Shown one piece after another: positions 10,841 to 20,469 of a DNA stretch of 64,000 bases; position 1 is the stretch's first letter, and every line of letters starts with the position of its first letter. The notes under the pieces were generated by a model, which saw only the letters and a program-made list of their open reading frames with translations, ran no database searches and was not told the DNA's origin. Position numbers and translations under genes: made by a program. Source of the DNA: Helianthus annuus (lineage: Eukaryota > Streptophyta > Magnoliopsida > Asterales > Asteraceae); assembly GCF_002127325.2 (NCBI RefSeq), contig NC_035441.2, positions 148,318,003 to 148,382,002 of the forward strand. Direction: 5' to 3'.

Positions 10841-11619
10841 ATGTCAACCTCATCTAAGCTTGAGGGTTCCCGTAAAGGGAAGAAATCAAAGGAACTATTG
10901 AGGGCCGATCAGACAATTATCAACTGGAGGGAGGATGAGTTCCTGCAGATATGTCGGAACTTCCAGTTTCCGGCGAGTTGGGGCGAAATTGCCTTCGCCT
11001 GGGAGCACTACAACTGATGCGCCTCTTGTACACATAACATTATATGCGGCGTTTTTTAAGGAGGATTCCGGTTACTCATTACAAAGTTTCTTGGAGATAT
11101 TCGCATCGGGAAGACGGGAACGTGCTACCTTGCAGCAAGGACCCCCCCCCCCCCCCAAAGTCTGCACGATTGGAAACACAAATTTCTTTACATCCGTCGT
11201 GGTGTGATTCCCATTCATATGCACTTTTGAATGCCAGATGAGAAAGTTCCCAAGGAGCCGTTTATGGCGTTTGCTGACCAACAATGGTACAAGACTCTAG
11301 TTGCACGACCCACTCCCATGCTTCAACTTGAAGAGACAGCGTTAGTGGCTGCTAGGATGAGTATGTTGTGGGCCCCCAAGAATCCAAGGCATGGCCCTGC
11401 TTACGGGTACAAAGGCAAATGTAAGGGTCTTTATTTTTTACCTCATTTTTGCTTATACAAATGTGTTTTGGATTGTTGACTGTGAGTTGTTTTACAGCAA
11501 ATGGATTGATGAATGGTTTATACCCCCAAAGTTTTGGGAGAGATGGCGGCAAGGATACTTCCTCAAAAAGAGCTCCTTGGTTGGAGCAGATAAGGGACTA
11601 GGGACTACTTCTACTTGAT
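10841..11619 (+). pseudogene. Putative gypsy-type transposase domain protein (PF04195-like), decayed
   Basis: The ATG at 10841 opens a Lys/Ser-rich N-terminus and then reads EDEFLQICRNFQFPASWG. Further family-like blocks appear in shifted frames: DAPLVHITLYAAFFKED, HDWKHKFLYIRRGVIPI, and WYKTLVARPTPMLQLEETAL followed by VAARMSMLW. Several frameshifts, a C13 homopolymer near 11144 and internal stops break it. A GT-AG intron at about 11419-11501 seems to be kept. Plant proteins of this group are annotated 'transposase (putative) gypsy type' and occur in retroelement-like repeats; their function is not known to me. A second copy is at 41905-43200. The N-terminal half matches that copy in layout but not closely in sequence. 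Confidence 0.6.
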
Positions 11620-11639
11620 TCTTTACAAAACCCCAAAGT

Positions 11640-12200
11640 TTTTAACAAACTTTTCCAAATCTAATCCTTCAATTTACATTTTTTTTAACAGATTCCATTC
11701 CAGTTCCTTATAAACTTCAAATTACATTTTTTAACAAATTCCAGTTCGTTATAAAAATTCTTTGAATCAAACGCATACTTAATTTCATTAACGAAGGAAT
11801 ATTTTAGATACCACACAAACTAAATGACAAAAAAAAAATAAAAAAATAATAATAAGATAATGAAGACAAAATCAATGAAAATATGGAGAATGTGTAAAAG
11901 CTTGAAGATGCATAGAACCCCACCGAGATACATAACCGACGGTGGGACGCGAAACTTCCCAAATCAAGAGTCAGTATCTAACAAAAATACATAATTTAAA
12001 TATTAAACAAATAAAACATAAATAAACATCACCATCAAAAATAAGGTCAAGTATAGAAGAATAGCAACATGCGGTGATACGTATCTCATTTACAACTTTT
12101 CTAAATTAAAATTATTATTAAATTAAACAGCAAGTCGTCCATATTTTAAGGTGTTTAGTGTTACGTTAATTACCACGTCAGCACATCACGTGATGTGGAG
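11640..12200 (+). repeat. Dispersed duplication, copy 2
   Basis: Partner of 7680-8190 in the same orientation about 4 kb away. The flanking sequences differ after GTGATGTGGAG. The adjacent 67-aa open frame (12195-12398) matches no family I know and is absent beside copy 1. Confidence 0.7.
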
Positions 12201-12509
12201 GGGCCCACCGTGAGCCGGTGGCTCAATCAGCATGAAGCCATGACCCATGAGCTACCTGTGGTCAATTTTGCCGAATCGAAGAACCGGTGCCGTTTTGGTA
12301 TGACCAAGGGGTACAAATGTAGGACCTGGTCCAACTCCATTTCAGTTCACATGGACCGCTATGGTCAACGTCATATCGCACCCCCTGTCCCCACTTAAAG
12401 AGTTGTCAAATTGGTCGTCATGAACCACTAATTAACAAAAAGAAATCATCCCATGTGGTTCACATCTGAAATTTCGAACTGCCTTCTCGTACCTAACCAT
12501 TGTGAACAT

Positions 12510-12572
12510 GCATGAATCTTGATGGAAAACCTTAAAAAACATGCATGAATCTTGATGGAAAACCTTAAAACT
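12510..12572 (+). repeat. Tandem duplication of about 32 bp
   Basis: A unit beginning CATGCATGAATCTTGATGG is repeated directly with almost no change just upstream of the SINE at 12595. Confidence 0.85.
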
Positions 12573-12594
12573 AACTATATGAAACGTGTTTATA

Positions 12595-12812
12595 ATTTCT
12601 TTTTAAACGGCCAACAGAATCAATTCCGAGCACTCTCGGGGCACCCACTGGACAAACGGAGTACTCCAAGAGTAACCCGAGTCCACCACCAATTCCGGGG
12701 AAAACCTGGTAACCCACCCGCCTGTAGGTACGATAGTGAAATTACCAGTAAAACCCGTTTGACTCAAGGATCCAACCCAGGTTTCCCTGGGTCTCCTATC
12801 GTTACCCACGAA
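12595..12812 (-). mobile_element. SINE, family S1, copy 1
   Basis: 218 bp flanked by the direct repeat TGTTTATA (12587-12594 and 12813-12820). Read on the minus strand it shares GGTTTTCCCCGGAATTGGTG and the 3' end GGCCGTTTAAAAAG with the copy at 13866-14121. The head holds a degenerate tRNA-type B box (GGTTGGATCC). It is non-coding; the open frames on both strands are shadows. Confidence 0.65.
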
Positions 12813-12829
12813 TGTTTATATAGTAATTA

Positions 12830-13857
12830 AACATATGTTAAGATATGTAGTCATTGTTGATTTGTAAGGAATATGAATATTATAGGATGTCTATGTTGAC
12901 TATGAACAAGTCAAGCATGAGTCAATTGTTTATATGGTAGTAGTAATTTAGTTTAAGACTTCGATCTTGACTTTTAAGATTTTATAATCTTACGATCTTG
13001 ATAGCATATGACCGTGGTCCATGGACATAGATACATGACATCGTAAGAGTTAAATTGCGTGTGATATAGTCTTAGTTTAATTTAAATTCGTGAATTAGAA
13101 AACTATGAACATGTTAAATATGTTCGCGTGTGACTCAATGATTGTCTATATAGCCACAAGAAGATATATTGCTGGTTAAGTAGTGTACTTCAAAACTAGA
13201 ATGTTGGAAGTTCAAATCCTACATGTTGCAGGGTTGGCGTATGTCATAAAAATATAGGAATTGTTAAAAAAGAGTAAATTTTATAAAAGCCACTTCATGA
13301 AATTTAATACGCCGATCTATAAATTCTTTAAGAGCCTAATTAATTTTAATAATAAGTATAGGAGTTAATGTCATATTGGTATCATGTTTTGGCTTAAATA
13401 TTTTATAAATTTATCATATAAAGAATCTTATATAATTTACAACATGTTTAAAAGAGACTTAACATTTTAATAATATATTTTCCTATGATTAAAGAGTGTG
13501 CTGGATTAATAAAATCATCATATTATATTTTTAAATTAATTACGTGTTAAAAGGAATATAAAGCGTTTAAAAAATCGATCATGAAAAACGTTGTCAATAA
13601 AAAACTAATTACACGTTAAAAGAAGGAAATAGTTATTTAGCATAATATTCATGTGTTATTATTAAACAAAAGATATTAACGAATAAGATAATGTTGTTTA
13701 TATAATCTATTTTAAAATACTAGTAGGAAACCCACGTGATGCTGCGGGAATGGCAATTTATACCACCGTACTTAAGTACTTGAGGTTGCAATGGTGAGAA
13801 CATGCAACGCTATAGTTAAAAACACCGCAAACAAACAATTTGAAGATTAGAACAATG
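12830..13857. other. AT-rich intergenic DNA
   Basis: No gene is supported. A tRNA-like head at 13164-13230 is listed separately. An ACTAGTAGGAAACCCACGTG stretch near 13722 resembles a common plant repeat edge, but its extent is unclear. Confidence 0.4.
13164..13230 (+). other. tRNA-like or SINE-head remnant
   Basis: TGGTTAAGTAG resembles an A box and AGTTCAAATCC about 35 bases later resembles a B box. No acceptor stem or clear cloverleaf could be formed, so this is more likely a SINE head than a tRNA gene. Confidence 0.25.
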
Positions 13858-13865
13858 AAATAAGA

Positions 13866-14121
13866 GCCAATGAGCAATACCTTAATTAGCATTGTAGGGG
13901 AAGTGAAGATTTGGGTTTCATATCATAGGTCTCAAGTTCGAATCTGATCCCAACCAGGTTTTACCACAGTGAGCCTTTGGATGACAGGTTTTTCCCAGAA
14001 TTGGTGATGGTGGGCTTGGGCTACACGTATATGTGTGGTCACGGCCGTATATGGTTGTCTTTTGCAATTGGGTTACCTCGGGTAACCGATCATTTATTTC
14101 ATTGGTCGTTAAAAAACAATA
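13866..14121 (+). mobile_element. SINE, family S1, copy 2
   Basis: 256 bp flanked by AAATAAGA (13858-13865 and 14122-14129). The B box is AGTTCGAATCT at about 13932, with an A-box-like TTAGCATTGTAGGGG some 40 bases before it. It then reads GGTTTTTCCCAGAATTGGTG and ends GGTCGTTAAAAAAC, matching copy 1. The TSD abuts the A-rich tail, as expected of target-primed insertion. Confidence 0.7.
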
Positions 14122-14129
14122 AAATAAGA

Positions 14130-15234
14130 AAGCAAGCAACATGGTTTTTTCAGAAAGCTATTAATCTATCTTTATGTGTAATCAGTACAACCATCGCAAG
14201 ATTATAGACTACAAGACACGGTTTAACTATGTTATGATAAGAACAAGTTTCTAACTGAAATTAAATTAAAAAAAAAGTTTCTAATAAGATTCCCACATAA
14301 GTGTAAATGAAACAAGCTCATTGTACTTTTGCCTTCTAAAAAGATGCCAAAGTGGTCTGAGAATTTAATTTCAATTCATACCTTTCTTTAAAAAGTTAAA
14401 AACATTAAACCAAGTTAACTAATATTATTATTCTGGTTAAACTTTGGTTTTAACCCAAACTGAACCCACTCAATCTTCATAACCTTCCTTGATAAATTCT
14501 ATACTCAAAGAATTATTTTAAAAGCTTTTTTTAGAAGTTAGTGCATTCTTTGTAAGTTTAGTAACACATTTTTTAAAATGTTACAAGGTAGTCAGTGGGG
14601 TCGGGTTGAAAGGTGCAATTCGTCAAGCTTCCATTTAACTGGGTGATTATTTAATTACAAATAAGAAAGTTAAATGAAGCTTTTAACAACTCATCTATAG
14701 TACATTACCTGATTTATATTGTAAAATACTGGAATACTTAGAATAGTAGAAACTGAAAGCAAAGAACTTGCAGGGTCAATTTTCCCTTTAACCTTAACAA
14801 GCCACGTTGAGCCGAGCCGAGCCAAGGCTATGTCGACAACAGTATCAATGATGTATTGCGCGATGCTAGACTTGGATCGATTCGGTTAAAAAATTTTAAG
14901 CAATGGGCGTGCTAACTGAAAATATGACCCAACGTGTCAAAAAAAACTCAGCTTGGGTCCATATAGATAAGAGAACAAGCAGTAGACTTTGTTGACTTGT
15001 TAAACTGACGACGGGGAATCCATTTTAGAAGGTTTCTTTTGCTTTATGCAACTCTTTGTTTGAAACCCAAAATCCACACGTATGACTTTTATATAAGTTA
15101 GTTCATGAACCCATTATAGCAGCAAACATCTCTTTTTAGTGGATTATTACAAACCAACTCTTATTACATTTATACCCAGAAGTTCATGCATATTAAATAG
15201 TTAATAAAGCCTTTCGGCCCCATTAAATACGGTG
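14130..15234. other. AT-rich intergenic DNA
   Basis: No coding region, RNA gene or element boundary that I can support. A GCCGAGCCGAGCC patch at about 14812 resembles the edges of local hAT-type repeats. Confidence 0.4.
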
Positions 15235-15239
15235 ACAAT

Positions 15240-15428
15240 TGTTGTAAATGATAATCAGAGATAATAAAAAAGAGACTGAATTTTATTGATATATTTCTTC
15301 CATACAAAACAAGAAAAAACGAGCCTTTATTTATAGGCTTTACAAGAATAAATAAAAGGAAAGACTTAAATATGGATATGATGTTGAGGATCCATTATTT
15401 TTCTAAATTATTTTTTCTATTTCTAACA
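15240..15428 (-). repeat. 3' LTR of the TRIM-like element
   Basis: 189 bp, apparently identical to 16591-16779. Holds CCTATAAATAAAGG (TATA-like) on the minus strand and AATAAA-type signals. Confidence 0.9.
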
Positions 15429-15440
15429 CTCCCCCTCAAG
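15429..15440 (-). other. Polypurine tract
   Basis: CTTGAGGGGGAG on the minus strand, directly next to the 3' LTR; primes plus-strand DNA synthesis in LTR elements. Confidence 0.8.
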
Positions 15441-15839
15441 TTGAATTGTGGGATATCCATGATTCAACTTGGATTGGTTTTGATTTTGGGTTTGATTATG
15501 TTTCGTTTTTGGTTTGACTACCGTCTCCTTGACATGGTAGTTTGAGCTATCGAGTTACCGCCTTTCGACATGGCAACTTTTGATTTGATCTGAGGCACCG
15601 CCTTTCGACATGGCAGCCTATTTTGGGTTTTGGTTTCCCCTCAAGTTGAAAAAATTCAACTTGGCCATTTGGGTCTTGGCATGAGTTTTGATTTGGGTTT
15701 TTGTTTTGGTTTGGTTTTGATTTTTTTTTTTTTGAGCTTTGATTTTTTGAGCTTTTTTTAACTTTGTTTTTTTTGAGCGGATGATGCTTGGTTTTTTTTT
15801 TATTATTATTATTTTTTTGAGCTTTGTTATTTTTTTCCC

Positions 15840-16271
15840 TTAAAACTCTTGTTAAGCAGAGCCGATATCCACCTTTTCCTTGCCTGCTTTCTTGGGAAGC
15901 AAAGTGGAATGAATGTTGGGAAGAACACCTCCATTACCAATAGTCACAGATTTCAACAGTTTACTCAATTCTTCACCGTTCCTCACCGCTAATTGTATGT
16001 GCCTTGGACCTACTAGGCTCTTCTTGTTGTCCCTCGCTGCATTTCCAGCCAACTCCAACACCTCAGCGGCCATGTATTCCAAGACGGCGGCGAGGTAAAC
16101 CGGAGCACCGGTTCCGACACGCTTTGCATACCGGCCGTGTTTGAGGTAACGACCGATTCTGCCGACGGGAAACTGGAGGCCGGCTTTGACGGAGCGGGTG
16201 ACGGACTTCTTCCTCGGACCGCCGGCTTTGCGACCTGCGACACCCTTCTTAGCTTTTCAGGTGGTTTCCAT
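15840..16271 (-). pseudogene. H2A.X-like: Histone H2A.X copy captured by an LTR element
   Basis: One uninterrupted alignment of 143 codons, the length of plant H2A.X. It starts METT and the fold core is clear: [89 protein letters not shown] and LLPKKAGK. Two nonsense codons break it: TGA at codon 5 (16257-16259) and TAA at codon 140 (15852-15854). The second replaces the Ser codon of the SQEF tail, the damage-kinase phosphosite of H2A.X; the QEF codons and a final TAA follow. Four residues before PRHIQ (SLVG) and a Gly in place of the usual acidic-patch Asp also differ from the family pattern. No intron is present, so it probably derives from mRNA. A downstream ATG at residue 64 leaves 76 codons open, too few for a histone fold. 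Confidence 0.9.
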
Positions 16272-16578
16272 TTGGGTTTTTGTTTTGTGTGTGTTTATGT
16301 GTGTGGAAATGGTTACACAAAGGCGGCGATAACTAGGGTTTTCAGCGGCGGCAGTGGGTGCAGCGGCAGCGAAGTTCAGCGGGGTTTTAGGTTGGATTTT
16401 GGGGTTTAGGTTTAGGTTTTGATTTGATTTTGGTTTTTTCTGGTTCGGAATTGACAAAGAACACAGGGTCTTCGTTAGGGGGTTTGAACGAAGATTGACT
16501 CTTCGTTGGGGAGTTTGACAAAGATCGATTTGTTTGAGGTTTGTTGAACGAAACAAAGTTCTCACGGATCATAACTCT

Positions 16579-16590
16579 GCTCTGATACCA
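16579..16590 (-). other. Primer-binding site (initiator tRNA-Met)
   Basis: TGGTATCAGAGC on the minus strand abuts the 5' LTR with no spacer. It is complementary to the 3' end of initiator tRNA-Met, the usual plant primer. Confidence 0.9.
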
Positions 16591-16779
16591 TGTTGTAAAT
16601 GATAATCAGAGATAATAAAAAAGAGACTGAATTTTATTGATATATTTCTTCCATACAAAACAAGAAAAAACGAGCCTTTATTTATAGGCTTTACAAGAAT
16701 AAATAAAAGGAAAGACTTAAATATGGATATGATGTTGAGGATCCATTATTTTTCTAAATTATTTTTTCTATTTCTAACA
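16591..16779 (-). repeat. 5' LTR of the TRIM-like element
   Basis: 189 bp, same as 15240-15428 by eye. A TATA-like CCTATAAATAAAGG at about 16675-16688 (minus) could promote transcription into the H2A.X copy. Confidence 0.9.
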
Positions 16780-16784
16780 ACAAT

Positions 16785-17434
16785 AGTTAAAAGGACTTCA
16801 CCTCTATATAGACGGCATTAGAAAAACCAGGTAAATGGGTTATCCTGGCCATGTAGAGGTGCTTACGTAGTAACAATAAAAAATGAGGCATTATTTATTA
16901 ACAACAATCACGAATACACACGAAAAAAGTTATATTGACTCCAAATACGTCTACATGATGAACAAATGCACCTGAGATCATCATCGCTTTTCTATAAACA
17001 GAGCAATGCCACTTTAAACCGATTTATCTACATAGTAAAGACACTGATCAATAAGAAAAACTCATTAAACAAAATTTCTAGAAAAAAAAAATATACATAT
17101 AAACTTCAAAGGTTATAAAATTTCTAGAATAATGCCATGGCAATCTGCCCATTCTCTGCTGAACATTTAGTATTCAACATATTTGGCTTGTGACTCCACC
17201 TTAATATTGACATTAATGAGGTTACTTTCACCGGTCCTAAAAGTTCTCCTAAAGGTTCTGAACCGGATATAGCAGCTTTTTATGTTGTAGTGAGGCTTTC
17301 AACTTCATCTGTAGATCAACAACATATTAGTATTTTATGCTCTATACCAAAAAAAAAAATCTGTAATATAGGAAATGGATAAGCCCCTTCAACAGGGATT
17401 CGTTTTATGGCCAAAGTTATAGGTTAGCATAGGG
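16785..17434. other. Intergenic or PARP2-pseudogene intron sequence
   Basis: AT-rich; no exon recognised on either strand. Further exons of the PARP2-like pseudogene were looked for here and not found. Confidence 0.35.
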
Positions 17435-17698
17435 GTTGGAGAGGATCTTTTACAGGTATAGAGACCAAACAACTTATCTTGACCCTTTATGCCAACCCTA
17501 CCCCAACTATTGTAAACCACATATGTAGAACCATCATCAGATTTTGCAAGTAGGTTAGTTAAACATACAGTTAAAATTAGAGTTTAGGTTTTATTCTAAT
17601 ATAATTGGGAAGTAACCTAGCGCTTGTATTCAGTAGTAACACAAATGAGCCGAGCCCCCTTCAAGCTTTGTTTCTAAAGCTCGAATTCAGGCCCGTAG

Positions 17699-19912
17699 TG
17701 TAACACCCTTAATATTTAGACGGAATTTAACTAAGTATTTATATTAAATAAATACTAATCAGAGTTTACAAAAACTTTCGTGTTTAAAGACCAAACCTAC
17801 TTGTTGTAGTACCCAAAACAAACATAAGTTAATGCATAACAAGTTTAAAGTTAATCCTTACTAGTCAACTAACAACTAGTTTGAAGGATTCAAAACACGA
17901 TTAACAAAACATTTACAACATGATTAAAGTCTAGACAAGATTTAGTTTAGTGCGGAAGCTTCAAAATACGTGTTCGGTTCTTTACAATGTACTTGATCAT
18001 CATCCGAGAGGTCCTCATCCATACCTAGGGTCAAACACTAAAAACATTAGTTTGACATTAATATGTTACATATAAACGAATTTCGACATCGAAAATTAAC
18101 AAATAAAATACAAATTTTCTGGGTTCCACCGTAACTTACGGTGACTACCGTAAGTTACGGCAGACCTTAAGTGTCTCTGGTTCTGCCGTAACACAGGAGC
18201 GACTCACCGTAATATTTTGATCTCCACCGTAAATTACGGTGTATACCGTAATTTACGGTGGACACTGGGAATTTACCATTCAACTATTTTGTGGATTTCT
18301 CTCAAATCCGAATACCGTTTTAGGCCATTTCTTTTCATGTATGTCTGTAAATTCTTTACGGACATGTTCTTTTCAACTATCGTACCAACAATCGACTCAC
18401 CGATCATACGGCTAAAAGTTTCTATACTACCAATTATTCAACCCATTCTAACTATAAGTGTTTATTTCCAATTTCTTATTCCAACCCTTTAGATGCCGTT
18501 ACCCAAGTTCCCGGGCTTGTACATCTTGGTGTGTTTACGTTATTCATAGTTTCATGTTTCCTTGGAACTGAAAGCTCGTTTTCTCGGAATTCATCATTCC
18601 GTTTCAAACGACTCATTTTATTTATCTTTAGTGTTTGACCCGATATCACGGGTTCATAACTTAAATTAACATAACCAATTCATTGGTGTGGTACCATCCA
18701 TTACCTAGCGAGGTATGAAACTTTCAAGTCTCTACCCACTTGATTCCTTTACAAGCCTCATTTTGACCCGTTTGGCTATCTAGTGAAGACCATCACTTTA
18801 TTGACAAGCCAAACCTGATTTCAATTCTTTATTTTGACCCGTTTGATGGTCTAGTGAACTTCGCCACTTTAACGATGCATCAAACGCATCCATTCCACTA
18901 CAACATCATTTATACACTAAAACCAAACATCTTTACATAATGTAACGAGACTAAAGTCACGCACCTTTAAAGCACACCTTTTCCACGAGCATCACCTCTG
19001 GCGTGTCCACTTGACGTTCCGGATTCCTTGCCTAAAGAGTTCAATTCATAACAAGATTAGAACTCTTTCATAAGCTTTAACGCATTAATTCATAACATAT
19101 GCAAATCTGCGTTTTTACCAACCTTTAACATTTTAAATCCTCGTTTAGGCGTTTTATCAAACACCTAGTGGGTCGGATTTCTACATGATCTAAACTAATT
19201 TCATGACTAGTAATTGTCATTCAACTATTTTAATTAGTCAATTCTACACAATTCTTAACATCAATATTTCTGAATTTATTCTTAAATTCAGATTTATGTT
19301 AGAACAAGATCATATTTTTAGGACTTATCAAGCTCTCTTCAAGTTCATTAGCCGCCTACAATGGTGGTTATAAACTCTATGATTACCATGAAATCTTTTA
19401 ACAAGATTTCACCTAGGGTTCATCCCTAAACACCATATCTATTCTAATTACACACATGCAATACACAATCAAGCTGAATTCTGATTTTTCACAATTAACC
19501 TAGAACTTGAGATGAATCAAAACTTCAATATTTTACATACCTTATGATCTCCTCAACTAGGTGATCATTAATTTATGCTTGAAAATCGATTTGGTCATGA
19601 TTTGAGCCTTCAATTTGTGGCTTTTGTGAATGTTAGGGTTTTGGAGAAATGGGGGTCGCCCTTCCCTGCTTCTGATCGAACCAGACCTCACAAAAGTGAG
19701 TTTGGTTTTTTTGTTTTATGTAATTAAGTTTCATTCTTTAACAACATAAGCCCCTCAACTTTCATTTGGTTTATAATTTAGGCTTTTTATCTCATTCATG
19801 TGTTATTGCAAAACTCCTAACTAACCGGGTTATTTATCCTAGTTAGCTTATTCTCGTTTATTTTACACTTTATAATTCTAATATAAAGTGTTTACATTTT
19901 CGGGGTGTTACA
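17699..19912 (-). mobile_element. Solo LTR, family A, copy 2
   Basis: 2214 bp flanked by CGTAG (17694-17698 and 19913-19917). On the minus strand it begins TGTAACACCCCGAAAATG and ends AGGGTGTTACA, homologous over its length with 2747-4972. No internal coding region. It is nested in a hAT element, which is nested in a pseudogene exon. The cluster of palindromic words at the same relative position as in copy 1 is of a different sequence (18129-18258). Confidence 0.88.
18129..18258. repeat. Cluster of CCGTAANTTACGG palindromic words in solo LTR
   Basis: Four full words, at 18129-18141, 18148-18160, 18227-18239 and 18246-18258, differ only around the centre; half-words CCGTAA are at about 18186 and 18207. 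Arms are perfectly complementary. Confidence 0.85.
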
Positions 19913-20469
19913 CGTAGGTAATTTTTCAAGTTCGAGCTTGGCTCGTTTTTTTATTTATAAACTAATTCATATTAATTATAAATTTATAATTATTATTTTA
20001 AATATAATTTAGTTATTTTTTAATTCTATAAATAATAATTATTATTATTACTTAAATATATAATATGTAATATATTAATGAAAAAATATCTAAATTTTAA
20101 CGAGCTTCTTTTTACGCTTGGGCTCGTTTAAACTCGGCCCGTTTGCACCCCTACTTGTATTATATAAAACTTGCTATTGTTAGACCCAACATTTGTCTAA
20201 ATTAATGTGGCATCATCAATATCATCACCTGCATTTAAAGTTAATGTAAACAAAATACATATAGGGTGGACACAAGACTGATAAAACTTAATTTCTAGTG
20301 CCATTGTAAATATAAATATTACCTGTTGCAGTACATGGTAATAAGACTTAACATGATCATGTATCCATTGATCTAATATTGATGCACCTTTCTTTGTAGC
20401 TTTAACCAACTTCTCCTTTTTGTTCTTACTTGTATCTTTTTCCTGTTCAATCCCCAATGCCACCATAAT

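Larger units (their letters stand above)
15240..16779 (-). mobile_element. TRIM-like LTR element carrying an H2A.X gene copy
   Basis: The 1540-bp element has two 189-bp LTRs and a 5-bp TSD ACAAT (15235-15239 and 16780-16784). Its orientation is minus: the primer-binding site TGGTATCAGAGC directly follows the LTR at 16591, and the purine tract CTTGAGGGGGAG directly precedes the other LTR at 15428. The LTRs begin TGTTAGAAATAG and end ACAACA, and I see no difference between them, so the insertion is recent. There is no gag or pol; the inside is filled by a histone H2A.X copy (15840-16271) and short flanks. Movement must depend on enzymes of another element. TRIM elements that carry host gene segments are known; this gene content is noteworthy. 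Confidence 0.88.
17631..20153. mobile_element. hAT-type element inserted in the PARP2-like pseudogene
   Basis: An 8-bp TSD CTTGTATT (17623-17630 and 20154-20161) lies inside a PARP2 exon. The right end reads CGGCCCGTTTGCACCCCTA, and the left end is its diverged inverted counterpart (...ACAAATGAGCCGAGCC). The AGCTCG-rich subterminal sequence is a common plant hAT style. A family A solo LTR sits inside; without it the element is about 0.3 kb. Confidence 0.75.
17435..20460 (-). pseudogene. PARP2-like: PARP2-like poly(ADP-ribose) polymerase fragment (WGR region)
   Basis: Three exon pieces are read on the minus strand. The first (about 20460 to 20323) reads KKEKLVKATKKGASILDQW, then HDHVKSYYHVLQQ and a GT donor. 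The second starts at 20228 after a CAG acceptor (GDDIDDATL), has a TAG where Gln is expected, then NVGSNNSKFY. It is cut by a hAT element and ends near 17617. The third (17543 to about 17435) reads SDDGSTYVVYNSWGRVG then IKGQDKLFGLY, the hallmark of the WGR domain; its expected AG acceptor reads AA. PARP2 makes poly(ADP-ribose) at DNA breaks in the nucleus, and WGR senses DNA. The N-terminal SAP and C-terminal catalytic domains were not found. Stop codon, lost acceptor and insertion make this a pseudogene. Confidence 0.8.

Noticed and set aside
12195..12398. 67-codon frame as a gene
   Set aside because: No recognisable family, no introns or promoter signals; it lies at the end of a dispersed repeat.
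13164..13230. Functional tRNA gene
   Set aside because: A- and B-box-like words are present but no cloverleaf or acceptor stem could be drawn.
16257..16565. 102-codon frame upstream of the H2A.X copy and the overlapping 61-codon frame
   Set aside because: Low-complexity Lys/Pro/Asn sequence; fits the leader of the element and the 5' UTR of the captured mRNA better.
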